The notes: generated by a model not told the origin, from the letters alone. 64,000 nt of DNA from Chitinophaga caseinilytica (GCF_038396765.1 NZ_CP150096.1:539501-603500), one strand, 5' to 3'. Shown: positions 8,175 to 16,498, counted from the first letter of the stretch. Made by a program: numbers and translations.

Positions 8175-10991
8175 TTATTTATTCTTTCCCAAACCGAACT
8201 GGTAAGTGAAATTCAGCGAAATGTTCGTACCAGGGCGGAGCGTGTTGATAATCTGGTCTACGTTCTTGCTGTACGCCTTCTTGTTGTCGTTGTTCTGATA
8301 GAAGATCAGCTTCTGGTTCAGCAGGTCGCTCACGTTCAGGCGCAGTTCACCTTTCTTGTTCATGATCTTTTTACCGATCTGAAGGTCGATCAGATCGCGG
8401 CCTTTTTCGTAAATGTGCTCATACCCATCGAAGCCTACGAGGTAAACGCGCTGCCCCATTTTGTTGTACAGCAGTCCGAAAGCGAGGTCGGTTTCAGGAT
8501 TCACGTACTGGAGGCCGGCGTTGACCAGATAAGGGCTCTGGCCCTGCAGGCCGCGCTGCGACAGCGTTTCAGATGCAATACCCTGAAGGTCTACTGAAGA
8601 GTGAATGTAGGAGAAGTTTGCAAATGCGGTGGTATTGGCGAAGAAAGGCTCGCTGGACATGAAATCCAGCTTCTTGCGGAACTCCAGCTCAAATCCGTAC
8701 GACTGTGCGCTGGGCACGTTCTGGAACAGGATCTGGCGGCGGTTGGGCGTAGAACCCGGGTCAACGATCTGCTCGATCGCGTCTTTGAAGTGCTTGAAGA
8801 ACACGGAAGCCGTGATAGCCTCTCCTGCACCGGGGTACAGCTCGTAACGGAGGTCAGCGTTGGTGATGAGGCCGCGCTTCAGGTCGGGGTTACCGATCAT
8901 GGAGCTGAAGGTCACGAAATCGTAGAAGGAAAAGTAGCTCAGCTCGCGAAGCTCAGGACGGGATACCGTTCTGCTGCCGCTCAGGCGGATATTGGACTTC
9001 TCGTTCACCGCATAAGAAATGTTGGCGCTGGGCAACACGTCAAAGAAGGTAACATCCTGTTTTACGCGCTTGCCGGAGAAATCGGCGGTGCGAATGAACT
9101 GGTAGTACGATTCGCCACGGGCGCCCCATACCACACGTACCTTATCACCGATCTTGTTGTCGAACTGCACATAACCAGCCACGAGGTCGGAAGTAGCTTT
9201 GTATTTGTCTGAGTTGTTCGTGATCTCTTCGATACGGAGGCCATTCTCGCGAATGTTGGCGGGAGCGAAAATCTGCCCCGGCTCCATCGACAGGATCGAC
9301 TGGTCGTAACCGGTCTGGTTGGCGGCATATCCGAGAACGCGTGCGCTGAAGTCGCGCTCGCGGTACAGTTTCTGGCCACCGAGCTTCACGCTTTGTTTAA
9401 CACCGGCGATGTTAAAAGGAGCGGTCAGCGATCCCATCGCGCCTACGCCATATTCTTCCAGGTTCGACCAGAAGCGGGATACGTTACGGGCCACGGAGTT
9501 CACGGGGATCATGGCTTCGTAGATATTCTTGCTTTCGTTCAGCTTATAGGTCAGCACCTTCATGTCGGGCTGGTCGCGGTTGGTCAGCGAGTAGTTTACG
9601 TTCCAGTCCAGTCTCCAGTCGCGTGCGTTCAGCTTGTGGTTGCCTTCGAGCTGGGAGTTCAGCATCGTTTTGATCGTCAGGTCCTGGCCGTAAGCTTTCA
9701 GGTCGCCGATGTCGGTGCTGTTACCGGAGCGGTAGATATAGTTGTTGTCGAGGATGCGGTTGAAGATATTCTTGAAGGAAATCTTGTTGTTGCGTTTCAC
9801 GTAAGTGAAGTTGGCGATGGCGCCGAGGCTGGTGTTGTATTTGTACAGATCTTCCGCGAAATTGATGCTGCGCACTTTCCCGTCCTCATAATCCGCTCGC
9901 TCACCTTTCTGGATGTTTTCGGAATTCCGGTAGGTAACGGAAATGATGCTGCCGAAAGAACCATCTTTTTTCAGGCGGATGCGATTCCCCCAGGTAACCT
10001 GGTAGTTCTGCGCAGGCAATGCTTTCCCCTGGTCGGAAACCGCCCAGTTGTTCTTGAATTCGCGGCTCAGCGACAGTTTCTGATCGAGGTTGAGCGCGCT
10101 GTATTTTTGTCTGGATGAAGGGAAGGAATTCGGCAGTTCGCGCAGGCCGTCGTCGAACGTCAGCCAGTCGGTTTTACCACGCTCCATGCCCTGGGTTTCC
10201 TTGAAAGTGGTCTGGCTGTTGTAGCCGAGGCCGATATTGAAGGAGATGAAATTTTCGGTAGGGATATCCTTTGTATATACCTGGACCAGGCCACCGGCGA
10301 AGTCGGCGGGCATCTCGGGAGATGCGGTCTTGTTGATAATGATGTTATCGATCAGGTTGGAAGGAATGAGGTCGAAGGAGAAGGCCTTACGGTCCGGCTC
10401 GGTGCTGGGCAGCATGGCGTTGTTGATGGTGGCGGTATTGTAACGGTCGTTGAGGCCGCGTACGATAATATATTTGTTATCCTGGATGGATGCGCCGCTC
10501 ACGCGTTTGAGCACTTCTGAAGTATTGCGGTCCGGGCTGCGGCGGATGCTTTCGCCGGAGATGCCGCTGGAAATGCTGGGGTTGTTTTTCTGGGCAACGA
10601 AGAGGGCGTTGATGGTTTCCTGTTTGTAGGAACCGCGGATCACCACTTCCTGCAGGTCTTTGGATTTGGGCTCGTCCAGCGCGATGTCGAGGTTGGCGGT
10701 TTGCCCGGCCTTTACCACCACGTCTGCGATAGATTTGGTTTGGTAGCCCATGTATTTGAAGTCGAGCGTATAAGTGCCGGGAGCCACCTGGATGAGGTAG
10801 CGGCCTTCTACGTCGGTCACGGCGCCTTTTGAGGTATTCTGTACCATCACTGTCACACCGATCAGCAGTTCGCCCGTTTTCTTGTCAGTCAGTTTCCCGG
10901 TAATTTTCCCGGACCCGTCCTGCGCGAAAGAAGGAAGGCAGGCGATGCATAAAATCCCGATAATTTGTACAGCAGTAATAATGCGTTTCAC
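8175..10991 (-). CDS. TonB-dependent receptor with carboxypeptidase-like N-domain
   Basis: A 938-aa outer-membrane transporter starting at GTG 10991. Domain order: signal peptide (about 1-23); a carboxypeptidase-regulatory-like beta-sandwich (about 25-115, GKITGKLTDKKTGELL to YMGYQTKS); a plug (about 130-240, including NTSEVLKRVSGASIQ, IIVRGLNDRYN and FAGGLVQVYT); then a large barrel ending NFTYQFGLGKNK. It is not a classic SusC, because no SusD is adjacent. Its likely partner is the beta-helix lipoprotein immediately downstream. The promoter carries the clearest 11-bp-spaced octamers in the window, so it is the strongest candidate for phosphate-starvation control. The transported substrate (phosphate or an organophosphate) is inference only. 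Confidence 0.92.
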   Translation of the reverse strand: MKRIITAVQIIGILCIACLPSFAQDGSGKITGKLTDKKTGELLIGVTVMVQNTSKGAVTDVEGRYLIQVAPGTYTLDFKYMGYQTKSIADVVVKAGQTANLDIALDEPKSKDLQEVVIRGSYKQETINALFVAQKNNPSISSGISGESIRRSPDRNTSEVLKRVSGASIQDNKYIIVRGLNDRYNTATINNAMLPSTEPDRKAFSFDLIPSNLIDNIIINKTASPEMPADFAGGLVQVYTKDIPTENFISFNIGLGYNSQTTFKETQGMERGKTDWLTFDDGLRELPNSFPSSRQKYSALNLDQKLSLSREFKNNWAVSDQGKALPAQNYQVTWGNRIRLKKDGSFGSIISVTYRNSENIQKGERADYEDGKVRSINFAEDLYKYNTSLGAIANFTYVKRNNKISFKNIFNRILDNNYIYRSGNSTDIGDLKAYGQDLTIKTMLNSQLEGNHKLNARDWRLDWNVNYSLTNRDQPDMKVLTYKLNESKNIYEAMIPVNSVARNVSRFWSNLEEYGVGAMGSLTAPFNIAGVKQSVKLGGQKLYRERDFSARVLGYAANQTGYDQSILSMEPGQIFAPANIRENGLRIEEITNNSDKYKATSDLVAGYVQFDNKIGDKVRVVWGARGESYYQFIRTADFSGKRVKQDVTFFDVLPSANISYAVNEKSNIRLSGSRTVSRPELRELSYFSFYDFVTFSSMIGNPDLKRGLITNADLRYELYPGAGEAITASVFFKHFKDAIEQIVDPGSTPNRRQILFQNVPSAQSYGFELEFRKKLDFMSSEPFFANTTAFANFSYIHSSVDLQGIASETLSQRGLQGQSPYLVNAGLQYVNPETDLAFGLLYNKMGQRVYLVGFDGYEHIYEKGRDLIDLQIGKKIMNKKGELRLNVSDLLNQKLIFYQNNDNKKAYSKNVDQIINTLRPGTNISLNFTYQFGLGKNK

Positions 10992-11015
10992 GTATTTGTG
11001 TGTTGATTACGGCCG

Positions 11016-11071
11016 CAAAACTACCATGGTCGAATTATGCCAATGTTAAGCCAATATTACCAGAATGTTAA
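11016..11071 (-). promoter_or_regulatory. Candidate Pho-box promoter of the TonB receptor (clearest case)
   Basis: On the minus strand, the octamers TTAACATT (11064-11071), GTAATATT (11053-11060) and TTAACATT (11042-11049) repeat every 11 bp. They are followed after 18 bp by the -7 element TAGTTTTG (11016-11023). The first and third octamers are identical. No TTTG is present at -33, because the promoter-proximal octamer occupies that position. Confidence 0.65.
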
Positions 11072-11147
11072 TTGTTAAGGAATCATTAAAAAATCATTAA
11101 CGATGCCCCCGAAGCGCGGTGGATAAGGTTTTCAGCCGCAAAACCGT

Positions 11148-11528
11148 TTATATGGCGGGGTTTCCGCCCTGGCGCAGGAGCCATTCGATGGAGAGGTCGA
11201 CGCCGCGGGCGGGCGGTTTTTCGGAACAGGGCGGCAGTTGGAACAGCCGGAGGCTTTTATTCATGAAGGGTTTGGAATCCTGGTTGCACAGTTCGATGGA
11301 AAAATGGAATTTTTCTTCGACTTCTTCTTCGAACTCGCGGAGGCTGAGGGTTTCGTCTATAGGGAATTCGATCATGTCCTCTTCTTCGAGGCCGGCTTCA
11401 CGAAGGGTATTAAAACCGTTTGCCAGGGTATGACGGATATACACCGCGGCGTTGCAGTGGAGGAGCCGCTGTATCTGCATCTGTAACAGGGATATCGTCA
11501 TGAGTGGGTGTAGCTTGAGCGTCTTCAT
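11148..11528 (-). CDS. Hypothetical 126-aa protein with Pho-box-type promoter
   Basis: A small soluble protein without signal peptide or membrane segment. Its N-terminal part is helical. A glutamate-rich stretch, LREFEEEVEEKFHF, lies near the middle, and it ends GVDLSIEWLLRQGGNPAI. I recognise no family. It sits between the TonB receptor and the PlcP/LpxH-like phosphoesterase, all on the minus strand. A TAAGTTTG -7 element lies 21 bp before the ATG at 11528, with three operator octamers upstream. That makes it a predicted member of the local Pho regulon. Alternative internal starts exist (second Met at residue 10). Confidence 0.75.
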   Translation of the reverse strand: MKTLKLHPLMTISLLQMQIQRLLHCNAAVYIRHTLANGFNTLREAGLEEEDMIEFPIDETLSLREFEEEVEEKFHFSIELCNQDSKPFMNKSLRLFQLPPCSEKPPARGVDLSIEWLLRQGGNPAI

Positions 11529-11549
11529 CTAGTATTCGGATCGGTTACG

Positions 11550-11605
11550 CAAACTTATCCGTTCAGGGTTACCTGAATATTAAGCAAACGTTATAAATGT
11601 GTGAA
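11550..11605 (-). promoter_or_regulatory. Candidate Pho-box promoter of the 126-aa protein
   Basis: On the minus strand, the octamers TTCACACA (11598-11605, weak), ATAACGTT (11587-11594) and TTAATATT (11576-11583) are spaced by 11 bp. They are followed after 18 bp by TAAGTTTG (11550-11557). The geometry is identical to the three other candidate Pho boxes. Confidence 0.58.
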
Positions 11606-11607
11606 AA

Positions 11608-12435
11608 TTAACGTGTGAAGGAAATCGAGCGGGCCACGGCGCTCCATTCGAGCTGGAGGGTTTCATCCTCTTCCTCCACCACCGGCGCTTTCTTTTCGGC
11701 GTGGCGGTACAGGTCCCACCGCCCTTCCGTGTACTCCAGGGCGGTGAGGCTCTCTACCCAGTCGCCCGAGTTGAGGTACGTCACCGTCCGCCCGTTCACC
11801 TGTTCTTCGCGGATCACGGGTTGGTGGATATGGCCGCAGCAGACTACGTCTATTTCCTTGTCTGCCGCGATTTCCACCACCGTCTGCTCGAAATCGGAGA
11901 TGAATTTGACGGCCTGTTTCACGCCGGCTTTCACTTTCTGGGAGAACGACATTTTTTCGCGGCCCATTTTCTCCAGCATGTGGTTTACGAGGCGATTGAG
12001 GATGATGAGGAGGTCGTACCCTTTTCCACCGAGCTTGGCGAGCCATTTGGAGTTTTTCATGGTAACGTCGTACACGTCGCCATGGAAGAACCAGTGCTTC
12101 TTTCCGTCTACATCCAGGATTAATTTATTGTCTATCAGGAAGTTACCTAATCCGAACCCGGCATATTTGCGGAGGGCTTCGTCGTGGTTGCCGGTGAGGT
12201 AATAGACATCGGTGCCTTTGCCCATCATTTTGAGGATGCGGCGGATGACTTTGGTGTGGGATTTCGGGAAGTAGCGTTTGCTGAACTGCCAGATGTCGAT
12301 GATATCGCCGTTGAGGATGAGGATCCTGGGCTGGATGGAGTCCAGGTATTGGGCGAGCTCTTTTGCGTGACAGCCGTAGATTCCGAGGTGGACGTCGGAA
12401 ATGACTACAATATCCAGTGGTCGTTTGTCTGACAT
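11608..12435 (-). CDS. Calcineurin-like phosphoesterase, PlcP/LpxH-type (COG2908-like)
   Basis: A 275-aa cytoplasmic metallophosphoesterase with the full metal-ligand series: SDVHLG, NGDIID, TGNHDEAL, FHGDVYD and CGHIHQPV. The C-terminal YLNSGDWVESLTALEY segment is typical of proteins annotated as UDP-2,3-diacylglucosamine diphosphatase and of the phospholipase-C-like PlcP group. PlcP enzymes remove phosphate-containing head groups from membrane lipids during phosphate starvation in other bacteria. The phosphate-gene neighbourhood favours that role here, but LpxH activity in lipid A synthesis cannot be excluded. The gene is divergent from the DUF47-PiT operon. No glycolipid synthase is adjacent. 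One octamer (TTAACATT, minus strand, 12477-12484) lies upstream without the complete operator geometry. Confidence 0.88.
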   Translation of the reverse strand: MSDKRPLDIVVISDVHLGIYGCHAKELAQYLDSIQPRILILNGDIIDIWQFSKRYFPKSHTKVIRRILKMMGKGTDVYYLTGNHDEALRKYAGFGLGNFLIDNKLILDVDGKKHWFFHGDVYDVTMKNSKWLAKLGGKGYDLLIILNRLVNHMLEKMGREKMSFSQKVKAGVKQAVKFISDFEQTVVEIAADKEIDVVCCGHIHQPVIREEQVNGRTVTYLNSGDWVESLTALEYTEGRWDLYRHAEKKAPVVEEEDETLQLEWSAVARSISFTR

Positions 12436-12613
12436 TTGTTGGTTTATGGGCGCTTTTTCAACTTTTTTACATAAAAAATGTTAATTATATGATTGAGCTG
12501 AAAGGCGCCAGGATTCTATCACAAAGGAAAAAATGCTATATTACTTTCATATTAATTCAATGTTACCAAAACATTAATTCTCTTTTTTTCTGGCGCCATT
12601 TCTTTTAGAAAAC

Positions 12614-12621
12614 TAATTTTG
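12614..12621 (+). promoter_or_regulatory. -7 element TAATTTTG of the DUF47-PiT operon
   Basis: It lies 29 bp before the ATG at 12651. The octamer arrangement does not fit at the 18-bp position. Three TTA-starting blocks at 11-bp phase (12552, 12563 and 12574) lie about 14 bp further upstream and are a weaker candidate operator. Confidence 0.5.
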
Positions 12622-12650
12622 CGGCAAATTTTCAACAAACACAAACATTT

Positions 12651-13301
12651 ATGGGAGGCTTTAATTCTATTGTGAAACTGTTCATGCCGAAAGACAGGGT
12701 GTTCTATTCACTTTTCGAAGATGTGGCGGCGAACCTGGTGGAAATGGGTAAAGTGCTGGTGGAGCTGGTGGAAACCAAGGACCCGGTGATCCGGAAAGAT
12801 AAAGTAGTCCTGATCGAGCGGCTGGAGCACAAGAACGATGACCTGACGCATCGCATATTTGTAGAATTGGGGCAGAACTTCATTACGCCTTTCGACCGGG
12901 AAGACATTCACTATCTCGCCTCTACGCTGGACGATGTGGCGGATTACATCCATGGTTCGGCCAAGCGTATCGACATGTACAAAGTGGTGGAAATCAATGA
13001 CAGTGTTCGCAAACTGGCTGATCTGATCAACCAGGGCGTGGCGGAGCTGGCCAAAGCGATCCCCGAGCTGCGCAACATGAACAATATGCGGGCCATCACG
13101 GATGCGTGTGTGAAGATCAACAGCCTGGAGAACCATGCCGACGATATTTACGACCGTGCGATCGCGGATTTGTTTGAGCAGGAAAGCAATGCGGTGGAGC
13201 TGATCAAGATGCGCGAGATCTATCAGGCGCTGGAAATCGCTACCGACAAGTGCGAAGATTCCGCCAACGTGATAGAAACCATCATCATTAAATATGCTTA
13301 G
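12651..13301 (+). CDS. DUF47 family PhoU-like protein, PiT accessory
   Basis: A 216-aa, all-helical cytoplasmic protein of the DUF47/PhoU-like family. Characteristic segments are EDVAANLVEMGKVL near residue 25, HKNDDLTHRIFVELGQNFITPFDREDI around 62-90 and EIYQALEIATDKCEDSANVIE at the end. DUF47 proteins are usually encoded with PiT permeases and are thought to control or couple their activity, binding metals through E/D-rich motifs. The permease gene starts 19 bp downstream, so this is a two-gene operon. Length is normal for the family. Confidence 0.93.
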   Translation: MGGFNSIVKLFMPKDRVFYSLFEDVAANLVEMGKVLVELVETKDPVIRKDKVVLIERLEHKNDDLTHRIFVELGQNFITPFDREDIHYLASTLDDVADYIHGSAKRIDMYKVVEINDSVRKLADLINQGVAELAKAIPELRNMNNMRAITDACVKINSLENHADDIYDRAIADLFEQESNAVELIKMREIYQALEIATDKCEDSANVIETIIIKYA

Positions 13302-13320
13302 CCGCTAATCCCGACAGCTC

Positions 13321-14328
13321 ATGACATTTCTGGTAGTCATCATTATACTGGCATTTATATTCGATTACATAAACGGGTTCCACGATGCGGCCAATTCCAT
13401 TGCCACGATCGTGTCCACCAAAGTACTGACGCCGTTCCAGGCGGTGCTGTGGGCCGCGCTCTTCAACTTTGCGGCGTTCTTCGTTTCCAAATACATTTAC
13501 GGTGAGTTCAAGGTGGGCAATACCATCGCCAAATCCGTGTTCGAGGAGTTCATTACCCTGAAGGTGATCTTTTCCGGACTGGTGGCGGCCATTACCTGGA
13601 ACCTGCTGACCTGGTGGTACGGCATCCCGTCCAGCTCCTCCCACACGCTGATCGGCGGGTTTATCGGGGCGGCGGTAGCTAACGCCCATGGGTCCTTTGC
13701 CGTGATCAACTTTTCCAAAGTATTGCCTACGGTGTATTTCATCGTGCTGGCTCCTTTCATCGGCATGGTGGTGGCATTCATCATTACCGTGTTCATCGTC
13801 AACGTCTCCAAACGGGCCAATCCGTACCGTGCGGAAAACTGGTTCAAGCGCCTGCAGCTGGTATCTTCCGCCGCATTCAGCCTTGGCCACGGCGGTAACG
13901 ATGCGCAGAAGGTAATGGGTATTATCGCCGCGGCGATGGTGGCCCATGGCAGTATCGGTCATTTGAAAGACGTGCCCGACTGGGTGCCGTTCGCCTGCTT
14001 TACGGCCATTGGCCTGGGTACGCTGAGCGGTGGCTGGAAGATTGTGAAAACGATGGGTACCCGCATCACCAAGGTGACGCCGCTGGAAGGGGTGAGCGCC
14101 GAAACGGCGGGTGCGATCACGCTGTACATGACCGAAAGCCTCGGTATCCCGGTGAGCACCACGCATACCATTACCGGTTCCATCATCGGGGTGGGCGCCA
14201 CCAAACGTCTTTCGGCCGTGCGCTGGGGGGTGACGGTGAACCTCCTCTGGGCCTGGATCCTCACGATCCCCATCAGTGCAGCCCTGGCCGCGGTGGTGTT
14301 CTTCATCGTGAACTTCTTCGTGAAATAA
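13321..14328 (+). CDS. Inorganic phosphate permease, PiT family
   Basis: A 335-aa inner-membrane phosphate transporter driven by a cation gradient. It shows both halves of the PiT inverted repeat: GFHDAANSIATIVSTKVL at the N-terminus and SLGHGGNDAQKVMGII in the second half. SSSSHTLIGG and STTHTITGSIIG are the paired serine/histidine-rich re-entrant motifs. About ten membrane segments are visible. It is the second gene of the operon with DUF47, and a strong terminator follows. It gives the cell phosphate uptake across the inner membrane, after the porin and TonB receptor at the outer membrane. Confidence 0.95.
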   Translation: MTFLVVIIILAFIFDYINGFHDAANSIATIVSTKVLTPFQAVLWAALFNFAAFFVSKYIYGEFKVGNTIAKSVFEEFITLKVIFSGLVAAITWNLLTWWYGIPSSSSHTLIGGFIGAAVANAHGSFAVINFSKVLPTVYFIVLAPFIGMVVAFIITVFIVNVSKRANPYRAENWFKRLQLVSSAAFSLGHGGNDAQKVMGIIAAAMVAHGSIGHLKDVPDWVPFACFTAIGLGTLSGGWKIVKTMGTRITKVTPLEGVSAETAGAITLYMTESLGIPVSTTHTITGSIIGVGATKRLSAVRWGVTVNLLWAWILTIPISAALAAVVFFIVNFFVK

Positions 14329-14349
14329 GATTTTCGATCCCTAAATAGA

Positions 14350-14378
14350 AAAGCCGCCTTCCCGGGCGGCTTTTTTTA
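14350..14378 (+). terminator. Terminator after the PiT gene
   Basis: A 7-bp stem AGCCGCC / GGCGGCT with a 6-nt loop, followed by a run of seven T. Confidence 0.85.
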
Positions 14379-14517
14379 TGGCCCCGGCTTTTTTTCATGA
14401 CAGTTCCGCATGACAAATCCCCGACCCAGCGGTGCCCCGGCCCTGCAAAACGGGCGAAGGTGCGTTAGATAATTGCATTAAATCCCAAAATATTAGGGGG
14501 AATCCATTTGGTTCGAC

Positions 14518-14525
14518 TATTTTTG
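14518..14525 (+). promoter_or_regulatory. -7 element TATTTTTG of rfbA
   Basis: TAnnTTTG match 27 bp before the ATG at 14553. I see no matching -33 at 19 bp and no 11-bp octamers. Confidence 0.5.
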
Positions 14526-14552
14526 TGCCTCCAAAAACCTGATTTTTAAGCC

Positions 14553-15412
14553 ATGAAAGGAATTATTCTGGCAGGGGGCTCCGGGACCCGGCTCCACCCC
14601 ATCACCTACGCGATCAGCAAGCAGATCATGCCCGTTTATGATAAACCGATGATCTATTATCCCCTTTCCACCCTTATGCTGGCTGGGATCCGGGAAATTC
14701 TCATCATCAGCACCCCGCACGATCTTCCTGCCTTTCAACGACTTTTCGGTGATGGCAGCCATATCGGTCTTCAGCTTTCCTATGCGGAGCAACCCGAGCC
14801 CAACGGCCTGGCACAGGCGTTCGTCATCGGCCGGGAGTTCATCGGGAAAGATCCCGTGGCCCTGGTGCTGGGAGATAATATCTTTTACGGCGCAGGCCTC
14901 GGCGGCCAGCTGGCCAACAACACGGCCCCCGTCGGCGGCATCGTTTACGCCTATCATGTGGCCGACCCCGAGCGTTACGGCGTGGTGGAATTCGACAGCA
15001 ATATGAAAGCCGTTTCCATCGAAGAAAAGCCGGCAAAGCCGAAATCCAGCTACGCAGTGCCCGGGCTTTACTTTTACGACAACGAGGTGGTGGAGATCGC
15101 CGCCAACCTGAAACCCAGCGCCCGCGGAGAATACGAGATCACAGACGTCAATAAGGTATACCTTGAAAAAGGCCGCCTGCAGGTGTCTATCCTCCCCGTG
15201 GCACGGCCTGGCTCGATACCGGCACCTTCGATTCCCTTATGCAGGCTTCCCAGTTCGTGCAGGTGATCGAACAACGGCAAGACATCAAGATCGCCTGTAT
15301 AGAAGAGATCGCCTGGCGGAAGGGCTTTATCGACAACGAACAGCTCCAAAAACTCGCGCAACCGCTGTTGAAAAGCGGTTACGGCACATATTTGATGAAT
15401 CTGATTAAATAA
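14553..15412 (+). pseudogene. rfbA: Glucose-1-phosphate thymidylyltransferase (RmlA/RfbA), frameshifted
   Basis: The enzyme makes dTDP-glucose from glucose-1-phosphate and dTTP, the first step of dTDP-sugar synthesis for surface polysaccharides. The N-terminal part is intact: [43 protein letters not shown] and [17 protein letters not shown]. After LQVSILP the frame is lost. The expected continuation ([20 protein letters not shown] to [15 protein letters not shown]) is encoded in the next frame down to the TAA at 15410-15412. The break lies in the C4 run at 15194-15197, where one added C restores a 286-aa protein of normal length. galE follows 12 bp downstream. A sequence error is likely. Confidence 0.88.
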
Positions 15413-15424
15413 ACGTTATTCTGT

Positions 15425-16456
15425 ATGCAGAAAGTCCTTGTTACGGGCGGTTGCGGATACATTGGGTCCCATACCATCGTAGATCTGATCAACAACGGCT
15501 TCGACGTGGTATCGGTCGACAGCAACATTCGCAGCTCCACAAAACTCCTGGAAGGTGTAGAAAAAATCACGGGCCGGAAGATCCGCAATTATAAAGTGGA
15601 CCTTTGCAACCTGGAAGACACGAACGCAGTTTTCCACGAAAACCGCGACATCGTGGGCGTTATCCACTTCGCGGCCCTGAAAAGCGTCGGCGAATCTGTA
15701 AACGAGCCGCTGCTGTATTTCCAGAACAACCTGACCTCCCTCATCAACGTACTGAAATGCATCCGGGAATTCAACGTTCCCAACTTCGTATTCTCCTCTT
15801 CCTGCTCCGTGTACGGCAACGCTACCGATCTGCCCGTGGTGGAAACCACCCCGCTCGGCGAGGCCCAGAGCCCCTACGCGCGCACCAAGCAGATGGGCGA
15901 ACAGATGATCGAAGACTATAGCCGGGTGAACGCGACCAACAGCATCCTGCTGCGCTATTTCAACCCCGTAGGCGCGCATCCCTCCGCACTGATCGGCGAA
16001 TTGCCCATCGGCAAGCCCGACAACCTCGTGCCGGTGATCACGCAGACCGCCATCGGAAAAATTCCGAAACTGACCGTTTTCGGGACCAAATACAACACCC
16101 GCGACGGCTCCTGCATCCGCGATTACATCCATGTGATGGACATTGCCAACGCCCACACCAAGGCGCTGCAATACCTCATCGAAAAACGCAACGCCGGCAA
16201 CCTGGAAGTTTTCAACCTCGGTACCGGGAACGGTGTTACCGTGCTGGAAGCCATCCAGGCGTTCGAGAAAGTGTCTGGCATGAAGCTGAATTACGAACTG
16301 GGCCCCGAGCGCCCGGGAGACGTGATCGCCATCTACGCTAACAATAATAAGGCGAAGACCCTGCTGGGCTGGGACCCGCAGATCACCATCGAAGACTCGA
16401 TCCGCACGGCCTGGCAATGGGAAGTTGCGCTGCGCGACCGTGTTTTACAGAATTAA
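15425..16456 (+). CDS. galE: UDP-glucose 4-epimerase
   Basis: A 343-aa short-chain dehydrogenase/reductase-type epimerase interconverting UDP-glucose and UDP-galactose. The NAD-binding motif is TGGCGYIGSH near the N-terminus. The catalytic Ser and YxxxK are in SSSCSVYGNATDLP and SPYARTKQMGEQ. RYFNPVGAHPSALIGE and RDGSCIRDYIHVMDIANAH are typical GalE segments. It begins 12 bp after rfbA and probably shares its transcript. This pairing supplies nucleotide sugars for cell-surface glycans. Confidence 0.93.
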   Translation: MQKVLVTGGCGYIGSHTIVDLINNGFDVVSVDSNIRSSTKLLEGVEKITGRKIRNYKVDLCNLEDTNAVFHENRDIVGVIHFAALKSVGESVNEPLLYFQNNLTSLINVLKCIREFNVPNFVFSSSCSVYGNATDLPVVETTPLGEAQSPYARTKQMGEQMIEDYSRVNATNSILLRYFNPVGAHPSALIGELPIGKPDNLVPVITQTAIGKIPKLTVFGTKYNTRDGSCIRDYIHVMDIANAHTKALQYLIEKRNAGNLEVFNLGTGNGVTVLEAIQAFEKVSGMKLNYELGPERPGDVIAIYANNNKAKTLLGWDPQITIEDSIRTAWQWEVALRDRVLQN

Positions 16457-16470
16457 TTTATTTTATTTTC

Positions 16471-16478
16471 TAGCTTTG
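16471..16478 (+). promoter_or_regulatory. -7 element TAGCTTTG of the transketolase gene
   Basis: TAnnTTTG match 20 bp before the ATG at 16499, in the short gap after galE. It suggests that the transketolase half is transcribed separately. Confidence 0.5.
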
Positions 16479-16498
16479 CGACACAAATTTCTGGCATT

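Noticed and set aside
11044..11078. Bacillus PhoP-type TTAACA box as an alternative reading of the TonB upstream repeats
   Set aside because: A contiguous 7-bp TGTTAA pair at 11066 and 11073 exists, but the 11-bp arrangement is the one conserved across four promoters with a fixed distance to the -7 element.
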